Counted from the first letter of the stretch, positions 25,516 through 34,215 are shown. The stretch: 64,000 nucleotides of DNA from Mesorhizobium ciceri WSM4083 (GCF_000519305.1 NZ_JAFG01000005.1:186190-250189), one strand, 5' to 3'. Notes: a model not told the origin generated them from the sequence alone. A program made the numbers and translations.

Positions 25516-26142
25516 ATGAAGCGAGACATTGCGGGGATCATTCTGGCCGGTGGCCAGTCCAGACGGATGGGCGGCGGCGACAAGAGCCTGTTGCCGCTTG
25601 GCGATGGCTGCCTGCTTGACCAGGTCGTGTCGCGCTTCACCCCGCAGATCGAATCGCTGGCGCTCAGCGCCAATGGCGACCCTGCAAGGTTCCTGCGCTT
25701 TGGCCTGCCGGTACTTGCCGACACGGTGACCGGCTTTGCCGGGCCGCTTGCCGGGATCCTCACCGGCCTCGAATGGGCCGCCGCCAACACGGCCTGCCAG
25801 GCGATCGTCACCGCTGCCGGCGACACACCTTTCCTGCCGTTGGACCTTGTCGCGCGTCTGGCAGCGGCCGCCGATCGAAGCCCCGGTTCGATTGCTGTTG
25901 CCCGCTCTGCCGGCAAGCGGCACCCGACCTTCGCGCTCTGGCCGATCGGCTGCCGCGACGCCTTGCGGCACTTTCTGGTCGACGAGGATATCAGGCGGGT
26001 TTCGGCTTTCATCGACCGGCACGGTTTTGTCGAGGTGGAATTCCCGGTTCCGCCATCGGCGGGGGTCGACCCTTTCTTCAACATCAACGAACCGGACGAT
26101 CTTGTGTCTGCCGAGCGTCTGTTGCAGAGCATCAAGCCATGA
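25516..26142 (+). CDS. mobA: Molybdenum cofactor guanylyltransferase MobA
   Basis: 208 residues from ATG 25516. The nucleotide-binding Leu-Ala-Gly-Gly-Gln-Ser-x-Arg-Met-Gly-Gly-x-Asp-Lys signature occupies residues 10-23, and a later Asn-Ile-Asn-x-Pro-Asp-Asp motif is present. MobA couples GMP to molybdopterin to make the MGD cofactor used by DMSO-reductase-family enzymes. A long in-frame upstream extension overlaps the DMT gene and is not used. Its stop overlaps the mobB start by 4 bp, so the pair is translationally coupled. Confidence 0.93.
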   Translation: MKRDIAGIILAGGQSRRMGGGDKSLLPLGDGCLLDQVVSRFTPQIESLALSANGDPARFLRFGLPVLADTVTGFAGPLAGILTGLEWAAANTACQAIVTAAGDTPFLPLDLVARLAAAADRSPGSIAVARSAGKRHPTFALWPIGCRDALRHFLVDEDIRRVSAFIDRHGFVEVEFPVPPSAGVDPFFNINEPDDLVSAERLLQSIKP

Positions 26143-26648
26143 ACAGACGCGTCTTCGGCATCACCGGCTGGAAGAATTCCGGCAAGACGACTTTGACCGA
26201 AAGGCTGGTCACCGAACTTGTCCGGCGCGGCTGGAAGGTGTCGACGGTGAAACACGCCCATCATGATTTCGACATCGACAAACCGGGTGCCGACAGTTTT
26301 CGCCACCGGCAGGCCGGCGCCACCGAAGTCGCGATCGTCTCCGGCGTTCGCTGGGCACTGATGCACGAGCTGCGCGGCGAGGATGAGCCGACATTGGAGA
26401 CTGTCCTGTCGCGGCTTGCCCCTTGCGACCTCGTGCTGGTCGAGGGCTACAAGCGCGAAGCCCACAGCAAGATCGAAACCCGCCGGCTGGATGCGAAGGA
26501 CCGCACGCCGCTTTCGGCGGAGGATCCCAACATCGTCGCTGTCGCCGCCGATTTTGCGATTGAAGGCGAGCAGCTGCCGGTATTCGATCTCGACGATGCA
26601 AAATCGATAGCCGACTTCATCGAGCACACCACCGGGCTCGTTGCTTGA
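26139..26648 (+). CDS. mobB: Molybdopterin-guanine dinucleotide biosynthesis adaptor MobB
   Basis: 169 residues starting in the ATGA overlap with mobA. P-loop Gly-Trp-Lys-Asn-Ser-Gly-Lys-Thr-Thr at 10-18, a Lys-His-Ala-His-His-Asp motif, and the family Leu-Val-Glu-Gly-Tyr-Lys near the middle. MobB binds GTP and assists MobA in cofactor maturation; it is not essential in E. coli. Placement after mobA supports the call. Confidence 0.93.
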   Translation: MNRRVFGITGWKNSGKTTLTERLVTELVRRGWKVSTVKHAHHDFDIDKPGADSFRHRQAGATEVAIVSGVRWALMHELRGEDEPTLETVLSRLAPCDLVLVEGYKREAHSKIETRRLDAKDRTPLSAEDPNIVAVAADFAIEGEQLPVFDLDDAKSIADFIEHTTGLVA

Positions 26649-26804
26649 GCGCTGACGCAACGGCAGAATAGCCTTGCCCATTTTTACGGTTTTGCAGTTG
26701 CTTTTTTCTTGGAAAGAGTGGGAGTATCGCGCCAGCGGGCGGTCAAAAGCACCGCCCCACAGAGCCGTTCGGAACGACGGCCGGGACCATAAGAGAGGAC
26801 CATC

Positions 26805-27590
26805 ATGCGTATTTCACTGCGTATCGCGCTTGCCGCATCGGCCGCGCTGCTGACGCTCGGCGTCGCCCAAGCCCAGGAAAAGACCCTGAGGATCGGCACC
26901 GAAGGCGCCTACCCACCCTTCAACAACCTTACCGCCGATGGTCAGCTCGTAGGCTTCGACATCGACATCGCCAAGGCGCTTTGTGATGAGATGAAGGTAA
27001 AGTGCACCTTCGTCGCCCAGGATTGGGACGGCATCATTCCCGCCCTTCAGGCCGGCAAGTTCGACGCCATCGTCGCCTCGATGTCGATCACGCCGGAGCG
27101 GATGGAAAAGGTCGACTTTTCGCACAAATACTACAACACGCCGTCGGCGCTCGCCGTGCCGAAGGACAGCACGCTGAAAGGCGTGACCAAGGAAGATCTC
27201 GCCGGCAAGACCATCGGCGTCGCCACCACCACGACGCATTTCAACTATGCCTCGAAGACCTACACCGACAGCACCGTGAAGGGCTATCCGAGCAGCCCCG
27301 AGGAGCAGGCAGATCTTGCCAATGGTCGTCTCGACGCCATCGAGGACGACATCGTCGTGCTGCAGCAGTTTCTGGATTCGCCTGACGGCGCCTGCTGCAA
27401 GATCCTCGGCCAACCGTCGCCGCAGCCGGTCGAGATCTTCGGGCCTGGCGCTGGCATTGCCGTGCGCAAGGGCGAAACCGACCTGGTCAACAAGCTCAAC
27501 TCAGCCATCGACGCCATTCGCGCCAATGGAAAATACAAGGAAATCAACGACAAGTACTTCAAGTTCGACGTCTACGGCGCCGAGTCCTGA
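26805..27590 (+). CDS. Polar amino-acid ABC transporter substrate-binding protein
   Basis: 261 residues, signal peptide 1-23 (Val-Ala-Gln-Ala-Gln). Family 3 binding protein: Leu-Arg-Ile-Gly-Thr-Glu-Gly-Ala-Tyr-Pro-Pro-Phe-Asn, Gly-Phe-Asp-Ile-Asp-Ile-Ala, and Ser-Met-Ser-Ile-Thr-Pro-Glu-Arg. These match the lysine/arginine/ornithine/histidine (ArgT/HisJ/OccT) group, with a Cys-Cys pair in the second lobe. ATG 26805 has AGAGAGG upstream. A strong hairpin separates it from the two permease genes, which usually means more binding protein than permease is made. Confidence 0.9.
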   Translation: MRISLRIALAASAALLTLGVAQAQEKTLRIGTEGAYPPFNNLTADGQLVGFDIDIAKALCDEMKVKCTFVAQDWDGIIPALQAGKFDAIVASMSITPERMEKVDFSHKYYNTPSALAVPKDSTLKGVTKEDLAGKTIGVATTTTHFNYASKTYTDSTVKGYPSSPEEQADLANGRLDAIEDDIVVLQQFLDSPDGACCKILGQPSPQPVEIFGPGAGIAVRKGETDLVNKLNSAIDAIRANGKYKEINDKYFKFDVYGAES

Positions 27591-27598
27591 TAAAGGTC

Positions 27599-27628
27599 AA
27601 GACGGCGGGGAATTTCCCCGCCGTCTTT
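27599..27628 (+). terminator. Intra-operon terminator/attenuator after the binding-protein gene
   Basis: 13-bp perfect stem (27599-27611 with 27615-27627), 3-base loop, then a short T-rich tail (TTTCTATTC). It probably limits read-through into the permeases or protects the binding-protein mRNA end. Confidence 0.85.
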
Positions 27629-27667
27629 CTATTCATCTTGGGAATGCCGTGGGGATAAGACCGGTCG

Positions 27668-28387
27668 ATGCCAGCCCAGAGCATATGGACACTTCTCAGT
27701 TGGGGACCCGAAGGCTGGCTTGACGATATTGCCTATGGCGCACTGATCACCATAGCGCTTGCGCTTGCCACGCTGCCCATCGGATTGACGATCGGCTTTT
27801 TCATCGCTCTCGCCAAGCAGTCCGAAGAACCCTCGCTGCGCCTTGCCGCCAACATCTACACCACCGTCTTTCGCGGCCTGCCGGAGCTGGTGACGCTTTT
27901 CCTGTTCTTCTTCGGCATGCCGATCCTGCTGCAGCATCTCGTCAGGTATTTCCGGCCGGACACCACCATCGACGTCAACAGCTTCGTCGCCGGCATGATC
28001 GTGCTTGCGCTGATCTTCTCGTCCTATGCCAGCGAGGTTTTCCTGTCGGCCTTCCGCGCCATTCCCAAAGGCCAATACGAGGGCGGCTATGCCATCGGTC
28101 TTTCGAACTGGCTGACCATGCGCAAGGTGATCGTGCCGCAGCTGCTGCGCATCGCGTTCCCCGGCCTGGAGAACTGCTGGCTCAGCCTGCTCAAGGACAC
28201 GTCGCTGGTGTCGGTCGTCGGCCTCGCCGAGACGCTGCGCAATGCCAGCATTGCCGCCCGCGTCACCAAGCACGCTTTCCTGTTCTTCGGCGTCGCCTCC
28301 CTGGTCTTTCTTGCCCTGGCCGTCCTGTCGTCCTTCGCCACCAGCGCGATCCTGCGCTCGCTCGGCCGGCGGGAGGCGCAGCGATGA
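27668..28387 (+). CDS. Polar amino-acid ABC transporter permease (HisQ/OccQ-like)
   Basis: 239 residues, about five membrane helices. The cytoplasmic EAA-type loop is recognisable around Glu-Gly-Gly-Tyr-Ala-Ile-Gly-Leu-Ser, and an early Phe-Arg-Gly-Leu-Pro-Glu-Leu motif marks the His/Glu/Gln/Arg permease subfamily. It pairs with the next permease to form the membrane channel for the binding protein upstream. The stop overlaps the next start by 4 bp. Confidence 0.9.
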   Translation: MPAQSIWTLLSWGPEGWLDDIAYGALITIALALATLPIGLTIGFFIALAKQSEEPSLRLAANIYTTVFRGLPELVTLFLFFFGMPILLQHLVRYFRPDTTIDVNSFVAGMIVLALIFSSYASEVFLSAFRAIPKGQYEGGYAIGLSNWLTMRKVIVPQLLRIAFPGLENCWLSLLKDTSLVSVVGLAETLRNASIAARVTKHAFLFFGVASLVFLALAVLSSFATSAILRSLGRREAQR

Positions 28388-29205
28388 GCGCCACCGCCAC
28401 AATGGTCGAACGTCCGCCGCCACGGGCGCGCGGCTGGCCGCGCAGGCGTATCGCCGGTTACGCGCTGGTCTGCCTATGGATTTTGTTCGGCATTGGCATC
28501 GTCAGCTATCTCTTCCTCGCCTGGAACCCTGAGTTCTTCGCCAAATATGCGCCGGCCTATTTGCGTGGGCTTGGGGTAACGCTCTCGCTGGTTTCCATAT
28601 CGATGGTGCTCGGCGCGATACTGTCGGTGCCCGTCGCTTATGGGCGCATGTCCAAGAACCGGATCCTGTCCGGCCTCGCCTATTGCTACGTCTATTTCTT
28701 CCGCGGCACGCCGTTGCTGGTCCAGACCTATCTGGTCTATTACGGATTGGGCTCGTTCCGCGTCGAGCTTCAGTCGGTAGGCCTCTGGGATTTTTTCAAG
28801 GACGCGTTCAACTGCGGCGTCTTTGCCTTCGCGCTCAACACCGCCGCCTACCAGGCGGAGATCTTGCGCGGCGCCATCGAGAGCGTGCCAAGAGGGCAAT
28901 GGGAAGGCGCGGCCTCGCTTGGCCTGCACAAACTGCAGACCTTGCGCAAGATCATCCTGCCGCAGGCCCTGATCGTCGCCTTGCGGCCCTATGGCAACGA
29001 ACTGATCCTGATGGTCAAGGCGTCCGCCATCGTCGCCATCATCACGGTCTATGATCTGATGGGCAATGCCAAGCTCGCCTTCGCCAACTCGTTCGACATC
29101 CAGGCCTATATCTGGGTCGCGCTCGTCTATCTGGTGATGGTCGAGATATTGCGCCATGGCGTCGAATGGATCGAGCGCCGGATCACCGTTCACCTGAAAC
29201 GCTGA
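28384..29205 (+). CDS. Polar amino-acid ABC transporter permease (HisM/OccM-like)
   Basis: 273 residues, longer than the partner permease because of a basic, Pro/Arg-rich N-terminal tail before the first helix. Phe-Phe-Arg-Gly-Thr-Pro-Leu-Leu and the EAA loop (Gln-Trp-Glu-Gly-Ala-Ala-Ser-Leu-Gly-Leu) identify the same permease subfamily. Translationally coupled to the preceding gene. No ATPase gene follows: the next gene is a dehydrogenase, so the transporter must borrow an ATPase encoded elsewhere. Confidence 0.9.
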   Translation: MSATATMVERPPPRARGWPRRRIAGYALVCLWILFGIGIVSYLFLAWNPEFFAKYAPAYLRGLGVTLSLVSISMVLGAILSVPVAYGRMSKNRILSGLAYCYVYFFRGTPLLVQTYLVYYGLGSFRVELQSVGLWDFFKDAFNCGVFAFALNTAAYQAEILRGAIESVPRGQWEGAASLGLHKLQTLRKIILPQALIVALRPYGNELILMVKASAIVAIITVYDLMGNAKLAFANSFDIQAYIWVALVYLVMVEILRHGVEWIERRITVHLKR

Positions 29206-29313
29206 CTATTTTCAAATTCAGCTGCACCAGTCGATCCTGCCCTACGCATCTTGACGAATTGCGCGCAGAGCCTAGACGTCTCGCAGCAAATTCCGTTTCT
29301 GAAGGGCAAGCTC

Positions 29314-30183
29314 ATGGCATCTGTTGCATTTCTCGGTCTTGGCGTGATGGGCTATCCAATGGCCGGGCACTTGAAGAACAAGGGCGGCCATGACGTCACC
29401 GTCTACAACCGCACCAAGGCCAAGGCCGAGCAATGGGTTGGCCAGCATGGCGGCAGCCTTGCGGCGACGCCAGCACAGGCCGCCGAAGGCAAGGATTTTG
29501 TCTTCTCCTGTGTCGGCAATGACGACGATTTGCGTTCGGTGACGACCGGTCCGGAAGGCGCCTTCAAATCGATGAAGAAGGGTTCCGTCTTCATCGACAA
29601 CACCACGGCCTCGGCAGAGGTCGCTCGCGAGTTGGCGGCGGCGGCGCAAGCCGGTGGATTTTCGTTTCTCGACGCGCCGGTCTCGGGCGGCCAGGCCGGC
29701 GCCGAGAACGGCGTGCTGACCGTCATGGTCGGCGGCGAGCAGGACGCTTTCGACAAAGCGAAGCCTGTCATCGACGCCTTTGCCCGCATGGTCGGCTTGA
29801 TGGGGTCGGCCGGTGCCGGCCAGCTCACCAAGATGATCAACCAGATCACCATAGCCGGCCTCGTCCAGGGTCTGGCCGAGGGCATCCATTTCGGCAAGAA
29901 GGCCGGGCTCGACATCGAGAAGGTGATCGAGGTGATTTCCAAGGGTGCTGCGGGCTCCTGGCAGATGGAGAACCGCCACAAGACGATGAACGCCGGCAAA
30001 TATGATTTCGGCTTCGCCGTCGACTGGATGCGCAAGGATCTCGGTATCTGCCTGGCCGAGGCCGACCGCAATGGCGCCAGACTGCCGGTCACCGCACTCG
30101 TCGACCAGTTCTACAAGGATGTGCAGGCGATGGGCGGCAAGCGCTGGGACACGTCCTCCCTTCTGGCGCGTCTCGAAAAATAG
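29314..30183 (+). CDS. NAD(P)-dependent beta-hydroxyacid dehydrogenase family protein
   Basis: 289 residues from ATG 29314, preceded by GAAGGGC. Rossmann motif Gly-Leu-Gly-Val-Met-Gly at residues 8-13, substrate-site Asp-Ala-Pro-Val-Ser-Gly-Gly, and the catalytic lysine helix Gly-Gln-Leu-Thr-Lys-Met-x-Asn-Gln. This is the 3-hydroxyisobutyrate/2-hydroxy-3-oxopropionate/6-phosphogluconate-type family. Substrate cannot be fixed from sequence; 3-hydroxyisobutyrate or tartronate semialdehyde are typical. No valine-degradation or glyoxylate genes adjoin it. Confidence 0.88.
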   Translation: MASVAFLGLGVMGYPMAGHLKNKGGHDVTVYNRTKAKAEQWVGQHGGSLAATPAQAAEGKDFVFSCVGNDDDLRSVTTGPEGAFKSMKKGSVFIDNTTASAEVARELAAAAQAGGFSFLDAPVSGGQAGAENGVLTVMVGGEQDAFDKAKPVIDAFARMVGLMGSAGAGQLTKMINQITIAGLVQGLAEGIHFGKKAGLDIEKVIEVISKGAAGSWQMENRHKTMNAGKYDFGFAVDWMRKDLGICLAEADRNGARLPVTALVDQFYKDVQAMGGKRWDTSSLLARLEK

Positions 30184-30192
30184 GTTTCCGCG

Positions 30193-30897
30193 GTGGCAGA
30201 ACTCTCGCCTCAATCCAGTGCCGCGGAAATCGTCGCCCATCTTCGCGCTATCGGATCGGAGGAGAACCGCCTCGGCATGTTGCGCTACGGCATCAAGATC
30301 GACCGCGCGCTTGGCATCTCGCACGGTATGCAGCGGCAGATCGCCAGGAAGATCAAACGCAACCACGAGCGCGCCTTCGAACTATGGGACAGCGGCATCA
30401 TGGAGGCGCAGTTCATTGCCTCCGTCACGGCTGACCCGAAACGGTTTTCTGCTGGAGATGCAAGACGATGGGCGGCCGGTTTCGACTCCTGGGACATCGT
30501 CGACGGCGTCTCCGACCTCTTTGTCGATACGGACGCCTGGAAGGAACTGATCGGCGAGTTCGCGGCGGACGAGCGGGAATTCGTTCGGCGCACGGCCTTC
30601 GCCATGATGGCCTGGTCTGTCGTCCACCGGAAGAAGGAGCCAGGGGCGACCTTCCTCTCCTTCCTGCCGATCATCGAAGCGCATGCCACCGACAGCCGCA
30701 ATTTCGTGAAGAAAGCCGTCAACTGGGCGCTTCGGTCGATCGGCAAAAGATCGATGGACATGCATGGTGCTGCCCTTGCTGCCGCCGAACGACTGGCGCA
30801 GTCGGCAGACAAGACGGCGCGCTGGATCGGCAAGGACGCAGTGAGGGAACTGACCAATGCCAAGACGATCGAGCGGATCGCTGCCAGGAAAGGCTGA
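30193..30897 (+). CDS. DNA alkylation repair protein, AlkD-like HEAT-repeat family
   Basis: 234 residues beginning with GTG 30193, nine bases after the previous stop and with only a weak AGG upstream. All-helical HEAT-like repeats; Tyr-Gly-Ile-Lys and Trp-Asp-Ile-Val-Asp segments and a Lys-Lys-Ala-Val-Asn-Trp-Ala-Leu-Arg motif typical of AlkD-related proteins. AlkD removes positively charged alkylated bases such as 3-methyladenine. Probably co-transcribed with the dehydrogenase by position only. Confidence 0.8.
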   Translation: MAELSPQSSAAEIVAHLRAIGSEENRLGMLRYGIKIDRALGISHGMQRQIARKIKRNHERAFELWDSGIMEAQFIASVTADPKRFSAGDARRWAAGFDSWDIVDGVSDLFVDTDAWKELIGEFAADEREFVRRTAFAMMAWSVVHRKKEPGATFLSFLPIIEAHATDSRNFVKKAVNWALRSIGKRSMDMHGAALAAAERLAQSADKTARWIGKDAVRELTNAKTIERIAARKG

Positions 30898-30910
30898 CGG
30901 ACGCGACTTC

Positions 30911-31000
30911 ATGGGCTTTCGCGACATCCTTGTGGCACTCGGGTTCAACGAGACAGGCATGGCCGGTTCTCGCCGACATGTGATGCGGCTCGAGCGTTGA
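30911..31000 (+). pseudogene. Possible remnant of a universal-stress-protein N-terminus
   Basis: A 29-codon frame starting Met-Gly-Phe-Arg-Asp-Ile-Leu-Val-Ala-Leu, which looks like the first beta strand of a UspA domain, then loses similarity and stops. It lies 14 bp after the AlkD-like gene. It may be a decayed fragment, a real micro-protein or chance. Confidence 0.25.
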
Positions 31001-31047
31001 CGTCATTAGCAACGGCGTCTTTACTCCAGACCCAAAGGACGCGGCCA

Positions 31048-31617
31048 ATGAGCAAATATGTCAGATCAACCATAGTGCTCGCAGCTGCGTTGTTTGTGTC
31101 CGCTGCCGTTGATGCCTCGGCCGAGACCGCGCACATATTCTGGAAGGATCTGCGTCCGGCTACACAATCCGCCGCCGAAAACGTCGGGTTGCCGATGATC
31201 GCGGCAAAATTGCCCGACCATGGCGAGACGCTGTCTGTCAATCTGCAGGACAAAAGCATTCAGTTGGCCGGCTATGCATTGCCGGTCGATCGCGATGGCG
31301 ACCTTGTCTATCAGTTCTTGCTGGTGCCGTGGACGGGTGCGTGCAGCCACATGCCGACGCCGCCACCCAACCAGATCGTCCTGGTCACGCCGGCCCACCC
31401 CTACAAGATGTCGGAAGCCTATCAGCCGGTCGCCGTCACCGGGGCGCTGAAGCCGGACATGGAGAAGAGCCAGCTGTTCATCCTCGATGGTGTCAGCGTC
31501 ATCCAATCCGGCTACACGGTGCGCAAGGCAGAGGTAGTCGCCGTGGACAGCGTGCCGGATACGATCACGCTGCCGGTGAACTCACCCTGGAGTTTCCTCA
31601 ACAAAAAGAAGAACTAA
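31048..31617 (+). CDS. DUF3299 exported protein
   Basis: 189 residues from ATG 31048 with AAAGGA upstream; a longer frame starts earlier without a signal sequence at its front. Signal peptide about 1-27 (Ala-Ser-Ala-Glu). The DUF3299 pattern is clear: Ala-Gly-Tyr-Ala-Leu-Pro, then Phe-Leu-Leu-Val-Pro-Trp-x-Gly-Ala-Cys-Ser-His and Pro-Pro-Pro-Asn-Gln-Ile-Val-Leu-Val. The domain is found in periplasmic or lipoprotein partners of membrane transport and metal-handling systems, function unproven. No such partner adjoins it here. Confidence 0.85.
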   Translation: MSKYVRSTIVLAAALFVSAAVDASAETAHIFWKDLRPATQSAAENVGLPMIAAKLPDHGETLSVNLQDKSIQLAGYALPVDRDGDLVYQFLLVPWTGACSHMPTPPPNQIVLVTPAHPYKMSEAYQPVAVTGALKPDMEKSQLFILDGVSVIQSGYTVRKAEVVAVDSVPDTITLPVNSPWSFLNKKKN

Positions 31618-31644
31618 GCGGGACGACCTTATGCGAGGTCAAGC

Positions 31645-32136
31645 TCAGGCGGCGTTGGCACCCGATTCCTTATCCAGCACCATGTAGTCGAGCGGGATCT
31701 CGGTCGTGTACTTGATCTGCTCCATGGCGAAGGACGACGACACGTCACGGATTTCGATCTTGGCGATCAGCCGCTTGTAGAAGGCGTCATAGGCGGCGAT
31801 GTCGGGCACCACGACGCGCAGGAGATAGTCGACGTCGCCGCTCATGCGGTAGAACTCGACCACCTCGGGAAACTCCTGGATGACTTCCGAGAAACGCCGC
31901 AGCCATTCATGGCTGTGCGAATTGGTGCGGATCGACACGAAGACGGTGACGCGCACATTGACCTTTTCATGGTCGAGAATGGCAACGCGCCGCTTGATGA
32001 CGCCCTCTTCCTCGAGCTTCTGGATGCGCCTCCAGCAAGGCGTCGTCGACAGCCCGACTTTCTTGGCGACATCGGCGACCGCGAGTGTCGCGTCCTCCTG
32101 CAAGAGGCGGAGAATTTTTCTATCGAGGCGATCCAT
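31645..32136 (-). CDS. Lrp/AsnC-family transcriptional regulator
   Basis: 163 residues. N-terminal helix-turn-helix (about 1-55: Leu-Asp-Arg-Lys-Ile-Leu, Gly-Leu-Ser-Thr-Thr-Pro-Cys-Trp-Arg-Arg-Ile) and a C-terminal amino-acid-binding RAM domain ending Thr-Thr-Glu-Ile-Pro-Leu. These regulators form octamers and respond to amino acids such as leucine. Target genes cannot be seen: neighbours on both sides are unrelated. It has its own upstream region of about 110 bp. Confidence 0.92.
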   Translation of the reverse strand: MDRLDRKILRLLQEDATLAVADVAKKVGLSTTPCWRRIQKLEEEGVIKRRVAILDHEKVNVRVTVFVSIRTNSHSHEWLRRFSEVIQEFPEVVEFYRMSGDVDYLLRVVVPDIAAYDAFYKRLIAKIEIRDVSSSFAMEQIKYTTEIPLDYMVLDKESGANAA

Positions 32137-32244
32137 ATCGTGCTCCCAGGGGAATAGATTGCCTATACTCTGCCTTATCCAGGCCTTTCACAAGAAAGAA
32201 ATTCTGCCGATCGGGCAAAAAGCGAGTGATTTCTTGCTGAAAGG

Positions 32245-32862
32245 TCAACTAAGGCGATAGCGGATTTCCGAACGCAGAAAAGGCAGCAAATCCATTTCAA
32301 ACCATGGATTCTTCTTCAGCCAGCCGGTGTTGCGCCACGACGGATGCGGCAGCGGCAACACTTTCGGACCGACGGAATTCTCCCAGATGGAGCGCCACTC
32401 CATGACCGTTTCCGTCAGGGAAGGCCGGCGCGCCGCACCCATGTGCCAGGACTGCGCGTAGATGCCGATTGTCAGCACCAGATCGATCCGTGGCATCGAG
32501 GCCATCAAAGGTGCGCGCCAGGCCGCCGCGCATTCGCGCCTCGGCGGCAGGTCTCCTCCCTTGGCATCCTGGCCGGGAAAGCAGAAACCCATCGGGACGA
32601 TGGCGAATTTTTCGATGTCGTAGAATTCGTCGCTCGTCACACCAAGCCAACTGCGCAAGCGATCGCCGGAGGCGTCGGTGAACGGCATGCCCGACAGATG
32701 CACCTTGGTCCCCGGCGCCTGGCTGGCGATCAGGATACGGGCGCTGGACGATGGGCGCAGCACAGGTCGTGGCTCATGCGGCAACGGCTTGCCGGCCGGA
32801 TTTTCCACGCAGATGCGACAGGCGCGGACCTTGGCGACGAGGTTTTCGAGTTCGGCAGTCAT
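32245..32862 (-). CDS. Uracil-DNA glycosylase superfamily protein (Fe-S type)
   Basis: 205 residues from ATG 32862, two bases after the GST stop. Cys15-Arg-Ile-Cys18 near the N-terminus plus two later cysteines fit the iron-sulfur cluster of family 4/5-type enzymes; Ser-Gln-Ala-Pro-Gly and Gly-x-Pro-Phe-Thr-Asp-Ala-Ser-Gly form motif A and Leu-Pro-His-Pro-Ser motif B. These proteins excise uracil from DNA, though several homologues have unproven activity. Probably translated with the upstream GST gene. Confidence 0.82.
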   Translation of the reverse strand: MTAELENLVAKVRACRICVENPAGKPLPHEPRPVLRPSSSARILIASQAPGTKVHLSGMPFTDASGDRLRSWLGVTSDEFYDIEKFAIVPMGFCFPGQDAKGGDLPPRRECAAAWRAPLMASMPRIDLVLTIGIYAQSWHMGAARRPSLTETVMEWRSIWENSVGPKVLPLPHPSWRNTGWLKKNPWFEMDLLPFLRSEIRYRLS

Positions 32863-32864
32863 TC

Positions 32865-33476
32865 TCAGGCTGATGCGCTCGGCCGGCTGGAGACGGCCTG
32901 ATGCCAACGCAACACATTCGAGCAATCATCCGGCACCTTGATGCGTGCCGGCTTCATGAAGTCGACAGCGATCAGGCCGGTGATGTCGGCGATCGAATAG
33001 CTGTCACCGGCGATGAACTCCCGGCTGCCCAGTTCGCCATCCAGCAGCCTGAGGAACGCCACGGCCTTCGGCTTGTTGGCCTCGCCCCATTCGGAGACCT
33101 GCGGGATTTCCCATTCCTTCATCGCCGGATGGATGTGCCGGAAGGCCTGCGTGACGCAACTGAGCAAATTGAATTCCATCCGCCTCTGCCACATCTCGAC
33201 CTGCGCCTTGCCGAGTGCGCCACGCCCGAACAGGGCCGGTTCGGGATGCAGCTCCTCGAAATAACGGCAGATGGCGACGGATTCCGTGATGATGGTGCCG
33301 TCGTCGAGTTCCAGCACCGGCAGGCGCTGCAAGGGATTGCGCGAGCTGACCGCCTGCTGCCTGTGTTCCAGCGCCCCCATGTCGATGGGCACCTGCGCAA
33401 CCTCGATGCCTTTCTCGGCCAGGAAAACGCGGACCCGCCGTGGATTGGGCGCCCGGCCACCGTCGAAGAGTTTCAT
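32865..33476 (-). CDS. Glutathione S-transferase
   Basis: 203 residues from ATG 33476, with an AGGAGG ribosome site; the longer upstream frame belongs to other coding sequence. The thioredoxin-like N-domain carries Asn-Pro-Leu-Gln-Arg-Leu-Pro-Val-Leu and Glu-Ser-Val-Ala-Ile-Cys-Arg-Tyr (GSH-binding Glu-Ser), and the helical C-domain has the Ser-Ile-Ala-Asp-Ile-Thr N-capping box. Cytosolic conjugation or peroxide reduction; substrate unknown. Confidence 0.9.
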   Translation of the reverse strand: MKLFDGGRAPNPRRVRVFLAEKGIEVAQVPIDMGALEHRQQAVSSRNPLQRLPVLELDDGTIITESVAICRYFEELHPEPALFGRGALGKAQVEMWQRRMEFNLLSCVTQAFRHIHPAMKEWEIPQVSEWGEANKPKAVAFLRLLDGELGSREFIAGDSYSIADITGLIAVDFMKPARIKVPDDCSNVLRWHQAVSSRPSASA

Positions 33477-33519
33477 TCCATCCTCCTGTTCGTTCTCGGT
33501 TCCAGTTCCAGGATGTGCA

Positions 33520-34140
33520 TCACCAGAAGCGAAAAATCTCGCGCACGGCATCGCCGATCGACGCCAGCGTGCCGTGCTTCTTCTCGACGACTTCGCCGTG
33601 ATGGCTGTCTCGCCAGTCTTGCGGCTGATCGAACGTTCCCGCCCAGATGCCGGCCTTTCCCGCGCGGGCGACGGCCTCCTCGCTCTCGAAGTCGCCATAG
33701 GCAACCGCCCAGCCCGCCTCGACCTGCGCGCGGTTGAGATCCTTGCCGCCGGCGGTGCAGTCACCGAGCAGCCGGCCATAACGATCACGCTGCCAGCCGG
33801 CACAAGAGACGGGCTTGCCGGCAATCAGGCGAACCAGCGACTGGCGCGCAAGCGTGCCGCAGGAATAGTCAGTGCCGTTCTTGCGGCAGGTCTGCGCATA
33901 TTCCGGAGCATCGATGCCGCGCATGCGGATACGCTCGGTGCCAAGCGTGATCGAATCGCCGTCGTTGATGATTGCCAGGCCTTGTGTCTTGCGTGTCTCC
34001 ACCCGGTCGAGGCGGGCCGCCAGCAGGATCAGCAGTCCGAGGATGATGACGGCAAGCCCGTAATCCACCAGCCGGCGCCACAGGCTTCTGGGGCGCGCAA
34101 CGTATCTCCGGCGCGGTCTTGGCGACCATGAGCGGCTCAT
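33520..34140 (-). CDS. Membrane-anchored thermonuclease-like (SNase) protein
   Basis: 206 residues. A basic N-terminus and one membrane helix (about 26-42) anchor an SNase-fold domain outside. Active-site-type residues: Asp60-Gly-Asp62, Arg-Met-Arg-Gly-Ile-Asp-Ala-Pro-Glu (72-80) and Arg-Asp-Arg-Tyr-Gly-Arg near 118-123. Thermonuclease homologues cut single-stranded DNA or RNA with Ca2+, but many bacterial members are uncharacterised. Four cysteines in the domain suggest disulfides, consistent with a periplasmic location. Confidence 0.82.
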   Translation of the reverse strand: MSRSWSPRPRRRYVARPRSLWRRLVDYGLAVIILGLLILLAARLDRVETRKTQGLAIINDGDSITLGTERIRMRGIDAPEYAQTCRKNGTDYSCGTLARQSLVRLIAGKPVSCAGWQRDRYGRLLGDCTAGGKDLNRAQVEAGWAVAYGDFESEEAVARAGKAGIWAGTFDQPQDWRDSHHGEVVEKKHGTLASIGDAVREIFRFW

Positions 34141-34215
34141 ATGGCAAACGGTTGGTTAATCATTCGAACGTAGCTTAACACTTGGAAACCGCTGCTCGCA
34201 TAAATTGAAGTTTTG

